Source of the DNA: Prorocentrum cordatum
Lineage: Eukaryota; Sar; Dinophyceae; Prorocentrales; Prorocentraceae
NCBI GenBank assembly: GCA_963575745.1
Contig: CAUYUJ010019926.1
Coordinates: 599,736-663,735 of the forward strand
Direction: 5' to 3'
Length of the DNA: 64,000 nucleotides
Below are positions 32,475 to 43,384 of this stretch, in pieces. Under the pieces are notes generated by a model. The model was not told the origin of the DNA. It did not search any database and saw nothing but the letters and a program-made list of their open reading frames with translations. The stretch's first letter is position 1. Each line of letters begins with the position of its first letter. A program made the translations under genes and the position numbers.

Positions 32475-33300
32475 CTACCTACTCATTCGAGTGTGGATGC
32501 GAAGATGTACAGCACGTGTGTGATTTCTCTGCGTCTTATGTAGATCCAATTGATCGATCAACATTGCGGTCATGATCGCTAGCGTCTTGTTGCGCCATTC
32601 GGCCTTCTGAGCACCTTGCCCGCACCAATCTAGGACATGCTCAGTAGGTTGTGCAGGTTTCCCTGCTTTGTTACATGTACATCGCCATAGGTTGGTCGGG
32701 ATGCGCGTACAAGTAGTCACCATTTGCAGATATGATCCGCTGGGCAACGCGTTAGCGCGGTCGTACTTGAGGCCGAAGTGGCAGAAACGCATACGCATGA
32801 CTTGTAAATCAAGATTTTCAATAGCTTCTCGCATGGGACGATGCGATAAATCCTTCTTTTTCTGCAGCGGCCACACAGCCGGGCCCACTGCCGATCGCGG
32901 CAGCCGCGCACCCGGGCTGGCCACTGCCCCTGGCACGCACAGTCGGCGCCTGGGAAAAAGAATGCAGGTTTCCCCGCGTCTGCTGACAGCACGTGAGTGT
33001 TCGGCCTGTCTGAGCAAGCGCGAGCGGCCGTGGCACGCGCCTGCCCCCGTCACTCGTTTGGCGATGGGGGCGTCCAACTGCCTGTGCCATGCTGCGCTGC
33101 AGAGCCGCTGCTCGAAGTAAAGATATCAAACTTCTCAGCGGCATCATCCCCTTCCGCAGGTGTCCCTGCCTGTGCATCGGGCGGCGCCCACTTCGTGCCC
33201 TCCTCGTAAATGGCCTGAGATACCGTCGCCTGCAAACTGCGCAGGGCGAAGTCGTTGTCGGCCAAGGTAGGGTCGGTCCCGAAGGACGCACTCCTGCGAC
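32475..33300 (-). pseudogene. copia pol: segment between protease and RT, no integrase
   Basis: Short shifted frames. The best, ending at 32475, contains MRMRFCHFGLKYDRANALPS, then LWRCTCNKAGKPAQ, and ends with LIDQLDLHKTQ. About 0.9 kb separates the protease from the pre-RT segment, too little for a copia integrase. I see neither an HHCC finger nor a D,D,E signature. It contains hairpin-repeat copies at 32653, 32964 and 33156. Confidence 0.6.
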
Positions 33301-33301
33301 G

Positions 33302-34312
33302 TCAAGTCTTCAAGGTGTTATTCACCAGGGACTGGATCGCGAAAGCGAACGTCTCCTCGTTGATGGAGAATGGAATGCCATTTGTATCCTGTGACATCAT
33401 ATATGCATGGGCGCTCATAGCAAGTGTTCCCGCGGTTGGCTCTGGATCAGATGCCTCGTTGACGAGCAATGGATCATCTTCGCACTGAGGATTGGCCGTA
33501 GTAATAAACGACATCGACCATGTATCCTCAGTAGCTCTCCCGTACTCGTCGGCCTTGAGTGCCAGATGTCCAGAAGGTGTCTTCATCAAATCAAGCACCC
33601 TGGCACCCTTTCCAAGTGGGATCTTGTACATCGCCGCGACAGGGATGATCATCTTCTCGTGCCCCTGCTCCAGGGTCCGGATGGTCCTCATGCTGGACAT
33701 GCTCCTCAGACCCAGGATAGCACGGAGGTTCCCCCAAGAACCCCCAGCTAAATGTGCCGAGTAGATGCCAAGTCTCGGCACAGCAGGTGCCCCCGCCGGG
33801 TCTCCCCTTTCTCTGCGCGCAATATTGCAATGCAGGGACTTATCACACATCGCGGCGCCATGTCCCACTCCTGACACGTAGAGCCTCTTCGTCAGGCTCA
33901 GCCTCTTGATGGCGTGTCCGTGGGAATGAGATACCTGTTCAAAGGTCTGCGCCGTCTTTAAACCAATAATATTAAGATGACTGCCGATATCCGGAAGAAT
34001 CGCCAACATACCATTTATCACAGTTACACTGTCAGCTGCCAAGGCTAGTGCGTGGCGTTCACCAAATAATCCAAGCACTTCAGACGATGTCGCACCGTGC
34101 ATGCCTGCGCGGCGCCCCTGCTCCAACGCCCAGTCGTTTCGTGACAAAGATGTAAATACGTTCATACATCCGCGAGCCTCTTTCTTCCGCAATAGGATTC
34201 CTTTCAAAGATCCAGGCTGTAGGATATTCGTCATATGTGCATGGGTGTGATGCAGAGGTAGTGGGCAGGTCCAGAAACGTGTCCTCATCTGCGCGCATGC
34301 CCATTTGGCCAT
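33302..34312 (-). pseudogene. copia pol: retropepsin-like segment
   Basis: Holds an aspartic-protease-like pattern. The catalytic loop position reads AILPDIGSHLNIIG at 33962-34005 (Asp-Ile-Gly, where Asp-Thr/Ser-Gly is usual), and the C-terminal ILG motif appears as LRAILGLRSM. The flanks (YVSGVGHGAA; KTPSGHLALKADEYG) belong to the same domain region. It is shifted by one base relative to the upstream frame. Whether Ile is family-typical or a mutation cannot be told from one copy. Confidence 0.7.
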
Positions 34313-34793
34313 CTGTGTTTACCATAAACACAGCATGCAGCATGTCGCGTTCGGATATCGCATTATTGCCCCTACGCACGCTAAAAGGGCTCTCTGCCAT
34401 ACGCTGTATGCGTGGACGACTGTCTCGCCCATATGACATGTACGCGCGTGGAGACTGAAGCCACTGAGCGCTCCTGTCAGTAGCCCTCTCCATACGCCTC
34501 AACCACGCATCGTTAACTGGCACCGAAAGTGGTGCTGATGTAGCAGGCGTCCCTGCGTTGTCAGCGATCTCTGCGACCAGTGGCATAGGCGCATCTATAG
34601 CAGGTGCCCCTGCAGGTGTGGTTGCCTCCGTTTCTAGCCCCGCGTTGGCTGATGATGCAGGTTGCCCCGCCGGCGTCGTCGCCGAGACTCCCGCGCTGCC
34701 CGCCATCATCGCCGTGACGCGGTTGAGCTCTTCACGGAGGTCCCTGAGTTCGTTCGCCCCTCGGAGTACATCTTCACGACGATTGAGTGACTC
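34080..34793 (-). pseudogene. copia internal ORF with three Ala-Gly-x-Pro-Ala repeats
   Basis: Follows the RING frame in the same phase after a single stop at 34794. It begins ESLNRREDVLRGANELRDL, a coiled-coil-like stretch, then carries AGQPA, AGAPA and AGTPA encoded by hairpins exactly 57 bp apart (34657, 34600, 34543). No further domain is recognised. Confidence 0.65.
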
Positions 34794-35768
34794 CTAATCT
34801 CCGGCAAGGCCGCAGTGGAACTCGGCAGTAATTAGGCGAACACCCCTGCAGATGGCGCAGGGGGCCTCAGTAGCGGAACCTTCCATGTTCCCAGCCAACT
34901 GTCTATCCACATGAGCATGCGCAACTCGATCCCAGCACTGTGCGTGGAATATGTGTCCGCACTGGGGCCCCCAGACTTTATCGCGGTTCATGGAATGGCC
35001 CAGGCATATGGCACACTTATTGAAGTCGCCGTCACTGATGATGGGCGGTGTTGCCGATGGCCTGATACGCGCCCGACGCTCCAGAGTGGTCTCACCAGCC
35101 TCGTATCGAATCGGTGAAACCGTTGGTAGCTGCAATGCTGCAAGCGCGGCTGGACTGATCGCAGGCGCCCCTGCTGTCGTGGAAATAGCATGTTGCCCCG
35201 CGCGGCTCAGCACCCCATTGGCCCGACGCTCCTGGTTTCGACGCTGGCGGGCGGACTGCATCGCCAGGTTGGCCTGCTGCGCCTCATGCATGGCCAGGAT
35301 CTCAGGGCGCAGCCCCCCATGGTCGATGGCAATACTAGGCCTGGGGCCTGATCCATGGGGGCGGCCAGATACCCATAGTGAGGGATCTGGCCTGGCACGC
35401 CTGATGCATACCCTGAGCCACGCGTCAACTGAGACTGGTAGAAGTCGTCGGCCGTCGCCCGAACATACGGGTTTTCGGGCTGTGTTCCCACTCGGGGAAT
35501 GCCACTTACCTGAGCGTGAGTCAGGACAAAGTGGGTAGTCCAATGAAGCTGCTGTTGGACGGTCAGCAGCCGTTGGATCGTATGTCGGATGACTGAAGAA
35601 TGCTGGCACGTACCCAAACCGATGGGGGTTGTCCGGTGATGGATTTGGATCCGGAACATACTCCCAAGGCGGCGTCCAGTTGGCGCTAGGGAGGTCAATG
35701 CCATCCCTACGCATACTCTGGGCGGCTTCACGCATCTGCCGGTACATCCATTCTTGCTTGCTGACCAA
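34794..35768 (-). pseudogene. copia internal ORF with C-terminal RING-H2 finger
   Basis: About 325 residues. A Pro/Ala/Arg-rich first part is followed by a RING-H2 finger (about 34835-35020): CAICLGHSMNRDKVWGPQC, then GHIFHAQCWDRV, and CAICRG, giving C-x2-C, C-x-H-x2-H-x2-C and C-x2-C. RING fingers bind zinc and usually recruit ubiquitin-conjugating enzymes. All eight ligands are present. The frame stops with TAG just after the finger and continues beyond it in phase, so the stop is likely a mutation. Confidence 0.75.
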
Positions 35769-36941
35769 TCAAACTCTCGGTTCTCTGTACAGCATACTGG
35801 TCAGGAAAAGCAGCTTGCCCCGCATGTGGACGTGGCGATGCAAATGGCGATGTCGCCTGTAAAGCCTGATAGAGCCCCAGGTCCATTCGGATGCTTTGGA
35901 GCCTCGCCTGTAGGCTGTTTCTGCTCCCAGCACTCTGTGGAGTACCAAATGGCGTGGTAGCTCTGCTCGTTGGAGCATATGAAGGCAGTTGCCCTGCGGG
36001 TACTGCTAGTTGTTGTACATGAGCACGCCACGGACCGTTGACGCGCAGCGCGTCCGAGGGCGCGCTTGAAATAATACCTGCCACATCCGCGTTCTGAGCC
36101 TGTATCCATGATCCATCAGATCCCCTTGCAGGTGCCCCCGCGTGATACGCGCCCTGAGTCAGGAGCACCGCTGTGAACTCAACTGCCTGAATGGCGGCCG
36201 GGTCGGGGCACTTCAAATTGTAGGGGGTCTCTGGGATAAACCAATCTTTCAAAGATGATGCGTCCTTACGATATTCGTACATCTCTTCGATGGAAATATT
36301 ACCACCCTGACACGGCTGATTGTTATCTCGAAAGTATAAGGGATTGACCCATATTTTTCCCACACGATTGCACCTGCAATAGCGTTTGGGCAGAATGCCT
36401 ATCAGCTGGACGACATGGGTCGGAGGCATCCTGCCGTCATGGCCCGCTGACATGACGACGTCAGTGGCTGAGCGCCAAATCGGCACGTTGTCCCGAAGCA
36501 CGTTCCCCAAGCTAACCATGACCAACACCTCGGAATCAGGGCGCAGACCAGACTGGATTCGATTGTCAGCAGGAAGGCATGGGCAACCATGCACAGACAG
36601 ACTGCCCCTCTTCTTGCTGGCGTCATCGGCGCGGCATGACAATCCGACACTATGTATATTAGGATACTTTCCCGTTGAGTTCCATGAATGAAACAACAGG
36701 GTGCACCTGGAACGGTCAAATCCGAAATTCTCATAGATAATGACTCAGGGCACTTTATTCCAGGGCTGCTGCGTCCGGCCCTTGGACGGATGAAATACGT
36801 GTCGTGCTTCTCGGAAGAGTACTTCATCCTCTTGAGCTGCAGCCTGTTCTTCTGCATTCCCGCGTCATCAACCTTGCCCATGAGGTCCAGCACAGCTAAA
36901 GCCTGGCACGCCCAGCGTTGATCCTGGAGCTTGTGGCGCAC
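35728..36941 (-). pseudogene. copia internal coding region, two overlapping shifted frames
   Basis: Segment one (from 36941) begins MRHKLQDQRWACQALAVLDL. It runs to about 36690, where the coding pattern shifts to the frame of 36696-35728. The second contains a Cys-rich KRYCRCNRVGKIWV, AGAPARGSDG (hairpin 36128) and a Ser/Pro/Gln-rich tail. No family is recognised. Its position between gag and the RING suggests a gag-pol linker or accessory protein. Confidence 0.55.
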
Positions 36942-37108
36942 GGTCTCCAGGCGCTTGTAGTGATAGTTCTCATATCCTTCAGCTGGTCAGTTGTTGAGCA
37001 ACTGCGATAACTCTGCCCATCCGTCGCACTCATCGCAGGATGGCACTTCCAGCAGGAATCTGTCCGAAAGACGACCTGCAGGAAAAAGGTTGTGACAAAG
37101 GGCAGTCG

Positions 37109-38288
37109 TCAGCCACTCTGAGATCTGACGTTGCTTCTCATAGCTGACCTTCGGCGTTGTGACACTTCTGATACGAGGATCCCAGTCAGATATTCCCATT
37201 CAGAGTCGAGCGCGAGTGCTTGGCGTTCACGCAGAATGTCGCGCACTGTCTGGCGCGCATGCGATTCCGGGCCATGATGAACGGCAGTGTCCACGCGGTC
37301 GCACTGCACAACCATGCATCGATCAGACCCGTCATCAATCTGGGGATGGCATGCTGGGCTGATCTTCACGATTGGACGTGCGCAACTTGGCCTAGTACTC
37401 TCGGCATCCCACTGGCATCTCCACAGCGAGGGCAGGTTGCCCTGCTGAACTGTGAGCAGGTTGCCCCGCGGAACTCTGAGCAGGTTGCCCCGCGGAACGT
37501 CGAGCTGCCACTGGCGCGGCAGGTGCCGGCGCGCTCGCCGCCGGCATGGCAACGCCAGCGGTTCCCCTGGGCGTCCGAGGAGTTCCGGTCGGGGTACTGA
37601 TGTCGAAGACCTGACGTGTCTTTTCCTTGATGTTGTAAGACTCGACCGTCTTATCCCTGGGAGCCATTCATGGCGCCCTTCGGCGAGGTGGCCAGTAGCT
37701 TTTCAGTACTACGCCTCGTTGAGGAAGCATCCCTTGTTCGTCCTTCCAGCGCGGGCACCCATCCTGGCTCTTCCTCTTCTTTCTTTTAGGTCTGAGCTGA
37801 TCAAAACCCAGCGATGGACTTGATGAATCCGGAGATGGAGGAATATCGATGAACGCCTCTGGCTTCGGCTTAGGAGTTGCCTTAGCCGTGGCCCCTGCCT
37901 GTGCCCCTGGCCCATAACGCATGGGACCTCGGTCAGGGTTCAAATCGCGTTCATCTGGTGACCTGAAAGCCATGTTCTTAATAGTGGCATTTTGTTTACC
38001 AATGAGAAGGTATGTAGTGGCGCTGCGTCTTTCGACTATGCTTGCCCTTATCCAGCCCACACCTTGAGCACGGTAAGCAATCCGCCTCTCAGGGGAGAGA
38101 TCCATCTTCCCAATAACAACACACCTGGGACCGATCGGAGCTTTCGTCTGACACGCAGCGTCCGCAATACCCGAACCGTCCGACGCGCGCCCTTCAGGGG
38201 CCGCGTCTGGGACCAACTTCTTCAGCCATCTCATCATCTTCATCTTCATCAACTTATGGTTGATATTCTTCTGATTCGTAATCGGCAA
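37109..38288 (-). pseudogene. copia internal region: basic ORFs with a triple AGQPA cluster
   Basis: 38288-37668 is a Lys/Arg- and Pro-rich frame (MRWLKKLVPDAAPEG at the start, LRPKRKKRKSQDG near the end). 37667-37392 contains SAGQPA three times, encoded by hairpins at 37480, 37456 and 37432 with exact 24-bp spacing. No domain is recognised. Confidence 0.55.
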
Positions 38289-38628
38289 GTTCCCCTGCGC
38301 GCCAATCGCGATCGAACTGCGCCAAATAATGAGTAGGTATCAAATTCTTCCATACGAAATTTGCGCGGGCTACGTCATCAGCTGCGGCGCGGTCGCAGTC
38401 GCTCTCTGCCCCTCACATGGCGTTGCATTGGGGTCGGCACAGCGACCCCGACCATCACCATGAGACCAAACCCACGGTGTCCTGAAAGTTCGGGCATCTT
38501 GGTGGGCGTCTCATGGGGCAGCCAAGCCTATGGTCAGCGTGTTCGGGACATGAACAGACGTTTATGTAGAGCTTCCGTTCCTCGATAATAGCCCTCTTGA
38601 GGTTGCGCGTGACCATCTTATCTTGTGA

Positions 38629-39138
38629 TTAAACAGGCCCTGCCCCTGTCGAGCGCATGATCTTACCTTTCTCGTCTCGCTTGGTCTCGCGAAGAGAATA
38701 CCAGTGCCGGATCTGATGCGCATTCCAACCCTGATCCAGCCAGCATTGCATCTGACCTAGGGGCGCGCACTGACGAGCCAATCTGGCATCCGTGTAACCA
38801 GCAAGGCGCCGGATCCTACCTGCTTGAGATTCTTCTTCTCGCGGTTGATCGTCTCGAGGCGGGCGCCCCCGCAGACGCTCGCTCCTTGGGGGGGCGCTAG
38901 GTCGGTTAGCCTGCCATGGCGGGGCCTTTGGGGCCCCCGCATCAGGAGGATAAGGACGCCGACGACCGCTAGAGCGAACACCACTGGGGCGGGCACGCGT
39001 GCGATCTGGCGTGCGACTGGGAACCCGACCGCGACGCATCATGCTGCCACTATGTTCCCGCTCTTCGTCCTCGTCGTCGTCGAGATAAGTCTTCTTCCTC
39101 CAGACTGGGCGGCTTGTCGATCGCCCCTGGCGGCTCAC
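38629..39138 (-). pseudogene. copia internal ORF, Arg-rich with acidic patch
   Basis: About 170 residues, with YLDDDEDEEREH near the start and an Arg/Pro/Ser-rich middle. It resembles a disordered nucleic-acid-binding stretch of a gag or pol polyprotein. No catalytic motif is seen. Confidence 0.45.
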
Positions 39139-39964
39139 GGACCGATCTGAAGCAACAAGAGTGGATTGAAATTCTTCCTTAGGACAAGCTCATATTGAAT
39201 ACTCCCAGATAGATCACCAGCGTCTCGCGGGATTCCCCGCAGAAGATCACCATCGATTAATTCCATGCCCGTCGGATTTCCAATCGCCCGAGGATAAAGC
39301 ATCGCCTGCATCTCTTCGTCCGTCGCAGGAACGGTAGACTCTGATTCCGCGGGCGCCCCCGCCACGCCAAAATCTCCTTCAGCGGGCGCGTGGAAGTTCT
39401 AGACAAACTCAATATATGCAGGTTGCCCCGCGATGGGCATACCCAACCATTCTGCCAAGTACATGTCGTTCTGACAAATAAACACCTCCTCAAACAGCTC
39501 GTCGGCGCAATTCTTGAGGGCCATACTGGCGCCGAGATATCTTGCAGCCATGAAATTAACAACTGTGACTGAGCCATCGGCGGGAGCAACTTAAAAAAAA
39601 ACAACATACTCCATGTCGGAACCTGCTTGAACCGGACGCATTGACGGACCCCTGCCTCTTCCATCATCTTGAGGGCATTCGCGTCGGAAACGTTGTGCGC
39701 TGTGGCATATGTCGCACTCCTTAGTTTTACCGTTGGTATAATTTGGCTTTCCCTGTCGTCCTTTTCCGTTGCCTGATGCGTGCCTGCGGTTTCTGCCAGC
39801 ACCGACATTTCTTCGCACTGAGGTCCAGTAAGAGATGCAAAGAATGCAAATGCGCCCCCACCATGCAATCGCCGACGCTGACCTCTACCTGTACTTCGAC
39901 CCTTGCCTTTTCGTTTAAGTGATCGTCGCACGATACGCCTTACCTTTCGGAATGGTTTCTTCAT
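39135..39964 (-). pseudogene. copia gag: zinc-knuckle region (broken)
   Basis: Two frames share this stretch. The 39591-39818 frame carries a retroviral-type zinc knuckle with one ligand lost: CDICHSAQRFRREC at about 39673-39714 fits C-x2-C-x4-H-x4-C, except that the His position is Arg (CGT, one transition from CAT). The preceding MKKPFRKVRRIVRRSLKRK-like stretch is strongly basic. 39365-39135 begins AGAPAESEST at hairpin 39349. Confidence 0.65.
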
Positions 39965-39999
39965 GAATCTCCGCCAGCGACGCTTGTGTTTTTGATGGC

Positions 40000-41317
40000 C
40001 TATGAATAAAAATTGAGCTTATTGCTCTTCAGTAAGGAATGTAGGCATATCAGAGTAATCAAGGGCGGCAGCTTCGCCATCTGAAGACGCACATGCATCC
40101 GTACCGGAGTCGGATTCGGCGGGTTCCCCGCTGAGCCCAGTAGGGTCATGGCTCGCATGGGGGAGACCGCGTCGGGCGGTCTCCGAAGCTTTGCCCAGGA
40201 GTCTTGCGACCCCGAGACCGCTCCACCATTCTGAGCCAGCAGTGTACTGGTCTCAGTTGGTTGTGGATCAGCATTCCAGACGTTGTTGGCAGGCTGCCCT
40301 GCGTTTGCCTCCACGTGGAAGGTCTCGGGTCGGTGGCTGCGACTAAAGATGCCACCAATATTGCCGGGGGTTCTCTCTGCAATGTGAGCATATGACCTCA
40401 TAAGTTCAAATAGAGCGTAAAATTGTTGTTGGTCTCTCGGCATATGGTGGTTTAGAGGCTGCAGGAGTTGTTGCGCGCGCGATGTCCTCACTCCAAGGGC
40501 TCTACATAGAATCACTGTTAGGACTTGGAAGTTGGGGATGTTGAAGCCGGCTGTTTCAGCTTCGCAGCGGGCTATCTCAAACCGTGCTAACGTCTGGTCT
40601 ATACGTTCGCCCGCATGGACCCGGAAATCAATGAGAGCCGTACCAGAGTTTGAATTGGCGCTCCGCTTCTAAGTTCTCAAACTTCGTCCTTAAGAGGATC
40701 ATGATGTAGATGACGCCGTCAGTGTTGCGGCCACCTATGTTGACGCCAAAATTAACAACTGCTGGAGAGATTATCATGGCTATGGTCCGTGCGCGACCTC
40801 CCAAACCTCGCTGCAGAGCTGCAGCCTGCCGGGAGGGCGTCATATCGCCTGTGGTCACATTGATCCAGGCATGTACTTCGCGGACGAATTCGCGAAAAGG
40901 TACTTGACCGGCTGGGTCCCAATGAAGGCCGGTCGTTCTCGTGTCGTCTCCGCCACGCATATGTCCTACCGCACACCCGATAGCGACCCATGCGAGCCCA
41001 AAAATAATAACACCAATCCAATGGCCTCGTAAGTCGTAGTCGGATATAGTCGGTTGGGAATTCCGTTGCGTAGTCGTAAATCTGCGCGGGGTCGGAGGAG
41101 GCAGTATTTCATATCGCATGTTTCCATGCATTATATTTTCGACGATATTCCCAATTGGCGTAGGTGGGTGGACTTCAGGAGTGTAGAAGCGCATGGATGT
41201 AGGATGTAAGTAAGAGACCTCCGCTTGAGCAGAGGTATCGCTGCAAGTGTCCTTGCGGTACTGCGTAGCTATGTACATTCCTCCGCGCAAACCCACTGCA
41301 CCCTGATGTTCCACCAT
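40000..41317 (-). pseudogene. copia gag capsid region (one frameshift)
   Basis: The first frame (41317-40628) contains a hydrophobic segment WIGVIIFGLAWVAIGCAVGH, then a capsid-like stretch PFREFVREVHAWINVTTGD, followed by AALQRGLGGRARTIA. Coding then shifts frame near 40640 and continues through HAGERIDQTLARFEIARCEA to 40000, including AGQPA (hairpin 40289). The start is taken at the ATG 41317, the first Met after the LTR and primer site. The hydrophobic segment is odd for a gag. Confidence 0.65.
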
Positions 41318-41381
41318 GTCCGTAGTCCACCAGATAGTGCCGTGGAGGGTGAGGAGTAGAGCACGAGCTGACCACCATAGG

Positions 41382-41396
41382 CCAGCTCCGCTACCA
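41382..41396 (-). other. Primer-binding site
   Basis: On the minus strand TGGTAGCGGAGCTGG directly follows the 5' LTR. It begins with the TGG complementary to a tRNA 3' CCA. The sequence resembles sites primed by initiator-methionine tRNA (TGGTA..). This fixes the element's orientation. Confidence 0.8.
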
Positions 41397-41658
41397 AGTT
41401 TGACGGGGGCTGGGAGGCCCAGCCAGCAGCTTCGCTTTAGGAGAAACCAAGCTCCAGCTCTGTTGTACCGTAATAACGATAGTCCCAGTAGGAGAGGATG
41501 TGCCATCTTAAGCAATAGGAAGATCCTTTTGGTCTCGATAGCGATTGTGTGCCTCGCAGTGAGGTACAGTCATATTTGGGCGGCCGGCCGCTTGAGCCGA
41601 TGCGGCCGCGGGCGCACGCTCGCTTCCACTCCTTACGTCCCTCAGCTCGCTTTAGAAT
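41397..41658 (-). repeat. 5' LTR
   Basis: Partner of 29753-30014, about 94% identical by my count. It is followed by the second AGGAC target duplication at 41659-41663. Confidence 0.9.
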
Positions 41659-41663
41659 AGGAC

Positions 41664-42155
41664 ATCCAACAAGCACGAAGATCATCAAGGTACCCTCGAA
41701 CCGACCTCGATCTTATACCTCGGTCCGACCGTAGTTTCCAAACTGCTCACAGGGGGCAAGAAGGAGAGTGGGAGAGCCCAGAATCAAATCCATGAGTCGG
41801 ATCGGCGATCGAAACGAATCGGATCGGCTGAAATCGGGTGAGAAGCCGAATGGGCGGGAATCGGCAGGCTGGTAAAACCTCCATTGCGAAATCGGCATCA
41901 TAATAAGAATCAAAATTCGAATAGGACCGGAACGGGACGACATCGAACCGAGTCGGAGGAGTTGAAATGAGCCCTGTCACATTGGCAAGGTGGAGAGGAG
42001 AGGACAGGACAGGAGAGGATGAAGTAGCAGGCGCCGCCCAACAACCACCGCGAGACAGCATCAGGTGCCCAAGACGGCCCCAAGAAGGCGCCAAGACGGC
42101 CTCGGGACCCCACTGGACAGCAGCAAGATAGTTCTGCCAAGCCTCTTCAGGAGAG
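41664..42155. other. No gene recognised
   Basis: Flank of the LTR element. It contains GAATCGGATCGG-like patches and a GGAGAGGACAGG stretch near 41990-42020. Confidence 0.4.
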
Positions 42156-42340
42156 ACAAATCGAGTGGGGGATCGACTACATGATTGCTTTACCCGAAAA
42201 GTGCATCTTCTGTCGGATCTGCGAAGAATACGTAGAATGCTCCGTAGACCTACGAAGCATTCTGCGTGTGTGGCGTACACTCGACGGGAGAATCAATGTT
42301 CAGGTAAATCGATCATGTATTCGATCCCCTTCTCGAACCA
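42156..42340. mobile_element. Foldback hairpin element, ~88-bp arms
   Basis: GGGGGATCGACTACATGATTG (42166 on) pairs with the stretch ending CATGTATTCGATCCCC near 42332. The inner arms AGAATGCT and AGCATTCT with CGTAG/CTACG close around 42230-42275. Arm identity is roughly 75%. No ORF. It could be a MITE, or a hairpin RNA precursor if transcribed. Confidence 0.7.
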
Positions 42341-43384
42341 ATACAACCATCGCGCCCACGACGGCCTGGAGATCCCCAACTGGCCCCCAGGGATTCATCC
42401 AGAGGCCCTGAGAGGGCCCAAACAGCCCCCGCAAAGACCCGAAGATCCCTTCCCCTGGACCGGATCTTCATCCTGAACACTTGTTTGACACTATCGGGAC
42501 CCAGTGAGGGCCAACAGAGAGCCGAAAACCTCCCACCGCGACGTGTTCACGTGAACCCCAGGTCTAGACCCCCTGCCACGGGACCTCCTGCTGCTGTCTC
42601 CGGATGCTGCACCTATGCCTGCTCATCCTCCTCCATGCCCCTCTCCGCCTCCGCATCCTCTGCATGCTACAGCCACGCATGCTGCCCGTCACACTGAGTG
42701 GGGCTGGCCGCACTCATCAGCTTCGGGGCCAGGCTCACGGGTAGAACGGGCAAAGACGCGTCGGCAACCAGTAGAGGAGAGCCAGTCCTGAAGTCAGGGC
42801 ATCCCTCCGGAACGCATCATTATCCGATTGGACTTGACTGTCCCAGTACAACGCAAGCATGTGGCACTCCTGGAGACCCTCTTCGCACAGCCGCGGATCG
42901 TCCAGAGTCATTTGGATGTGGTGTCACGTGACAGCGTTGGTGGCATTGACGCTGTTCTGTTTCGACTGGCGCTTGGCGGAAGGCGAGTCGTTGAAGCGGC
43001 CTGTGGCTCGCGAGATCCAGGTTTGACCTAGATAGCAACACACTCAGTTCCCCCCCTGGGGCACACGAAAGTGGCTACTGCTGCACGGCTGACAGGACCC
43101 ATGGAGACGAAATTCCATGTGGATCTGCGTGGTATTGCACACCAGCGGCCCCCCCATGAGCACGGCAACTTGGCGACAGCCGTGCGGCGAGGCATGCGCC
43201 GAATCTGCGTGGTACAGCCGAGCCTCCGGGCGCGCACGAGAAGGCGGCGTCTGCACGCCTGGCCGGGCCCAGTCCCGATCTGCATCGCAGTGCACCACGC
43301 CGAATCCCCCACGCGCGCACGAACGTGGCACCATATGCACGATTGGCCAGGATGGCGGCCAGGAGTCCCGGTTAACCAGGGTGG
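42341..43384. other. No gene firmly recognised
   Basis: A short frame at 42828-43031 (+, ~67 residues, VPVQRKHVALLETLFAQPRI) has ordinary amino-acid composition but no family I know. The outer limit of the following inverted-repeat element may reach about 43355. Confidence 0.3.

Larger units (their letters stand above)
29748..41663 (-). mobile_element. Ty1/copia-type LTR retrotransposon, ~11.9 kb
   Basis: A complete but decayed element: 262-bp LTRs at 29753-30014 and 41397-41658, flanked by AGGAC at 29748-29752 and 41659-41663. A primer-binding site abuts the 5' LTR. The interior runs gag, zinc knuckle, RING, protease, reverse transcriptase, RNase H on the minus strand. I count about 16 LTR mismatches (~6%), so the insertion is not recent. 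Gag-pol is interrupted by several frameshifts and at least three in-frame stops. No integrase was found. The order with RNase H last and the RT type point to copia. Confidence 0.93.
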
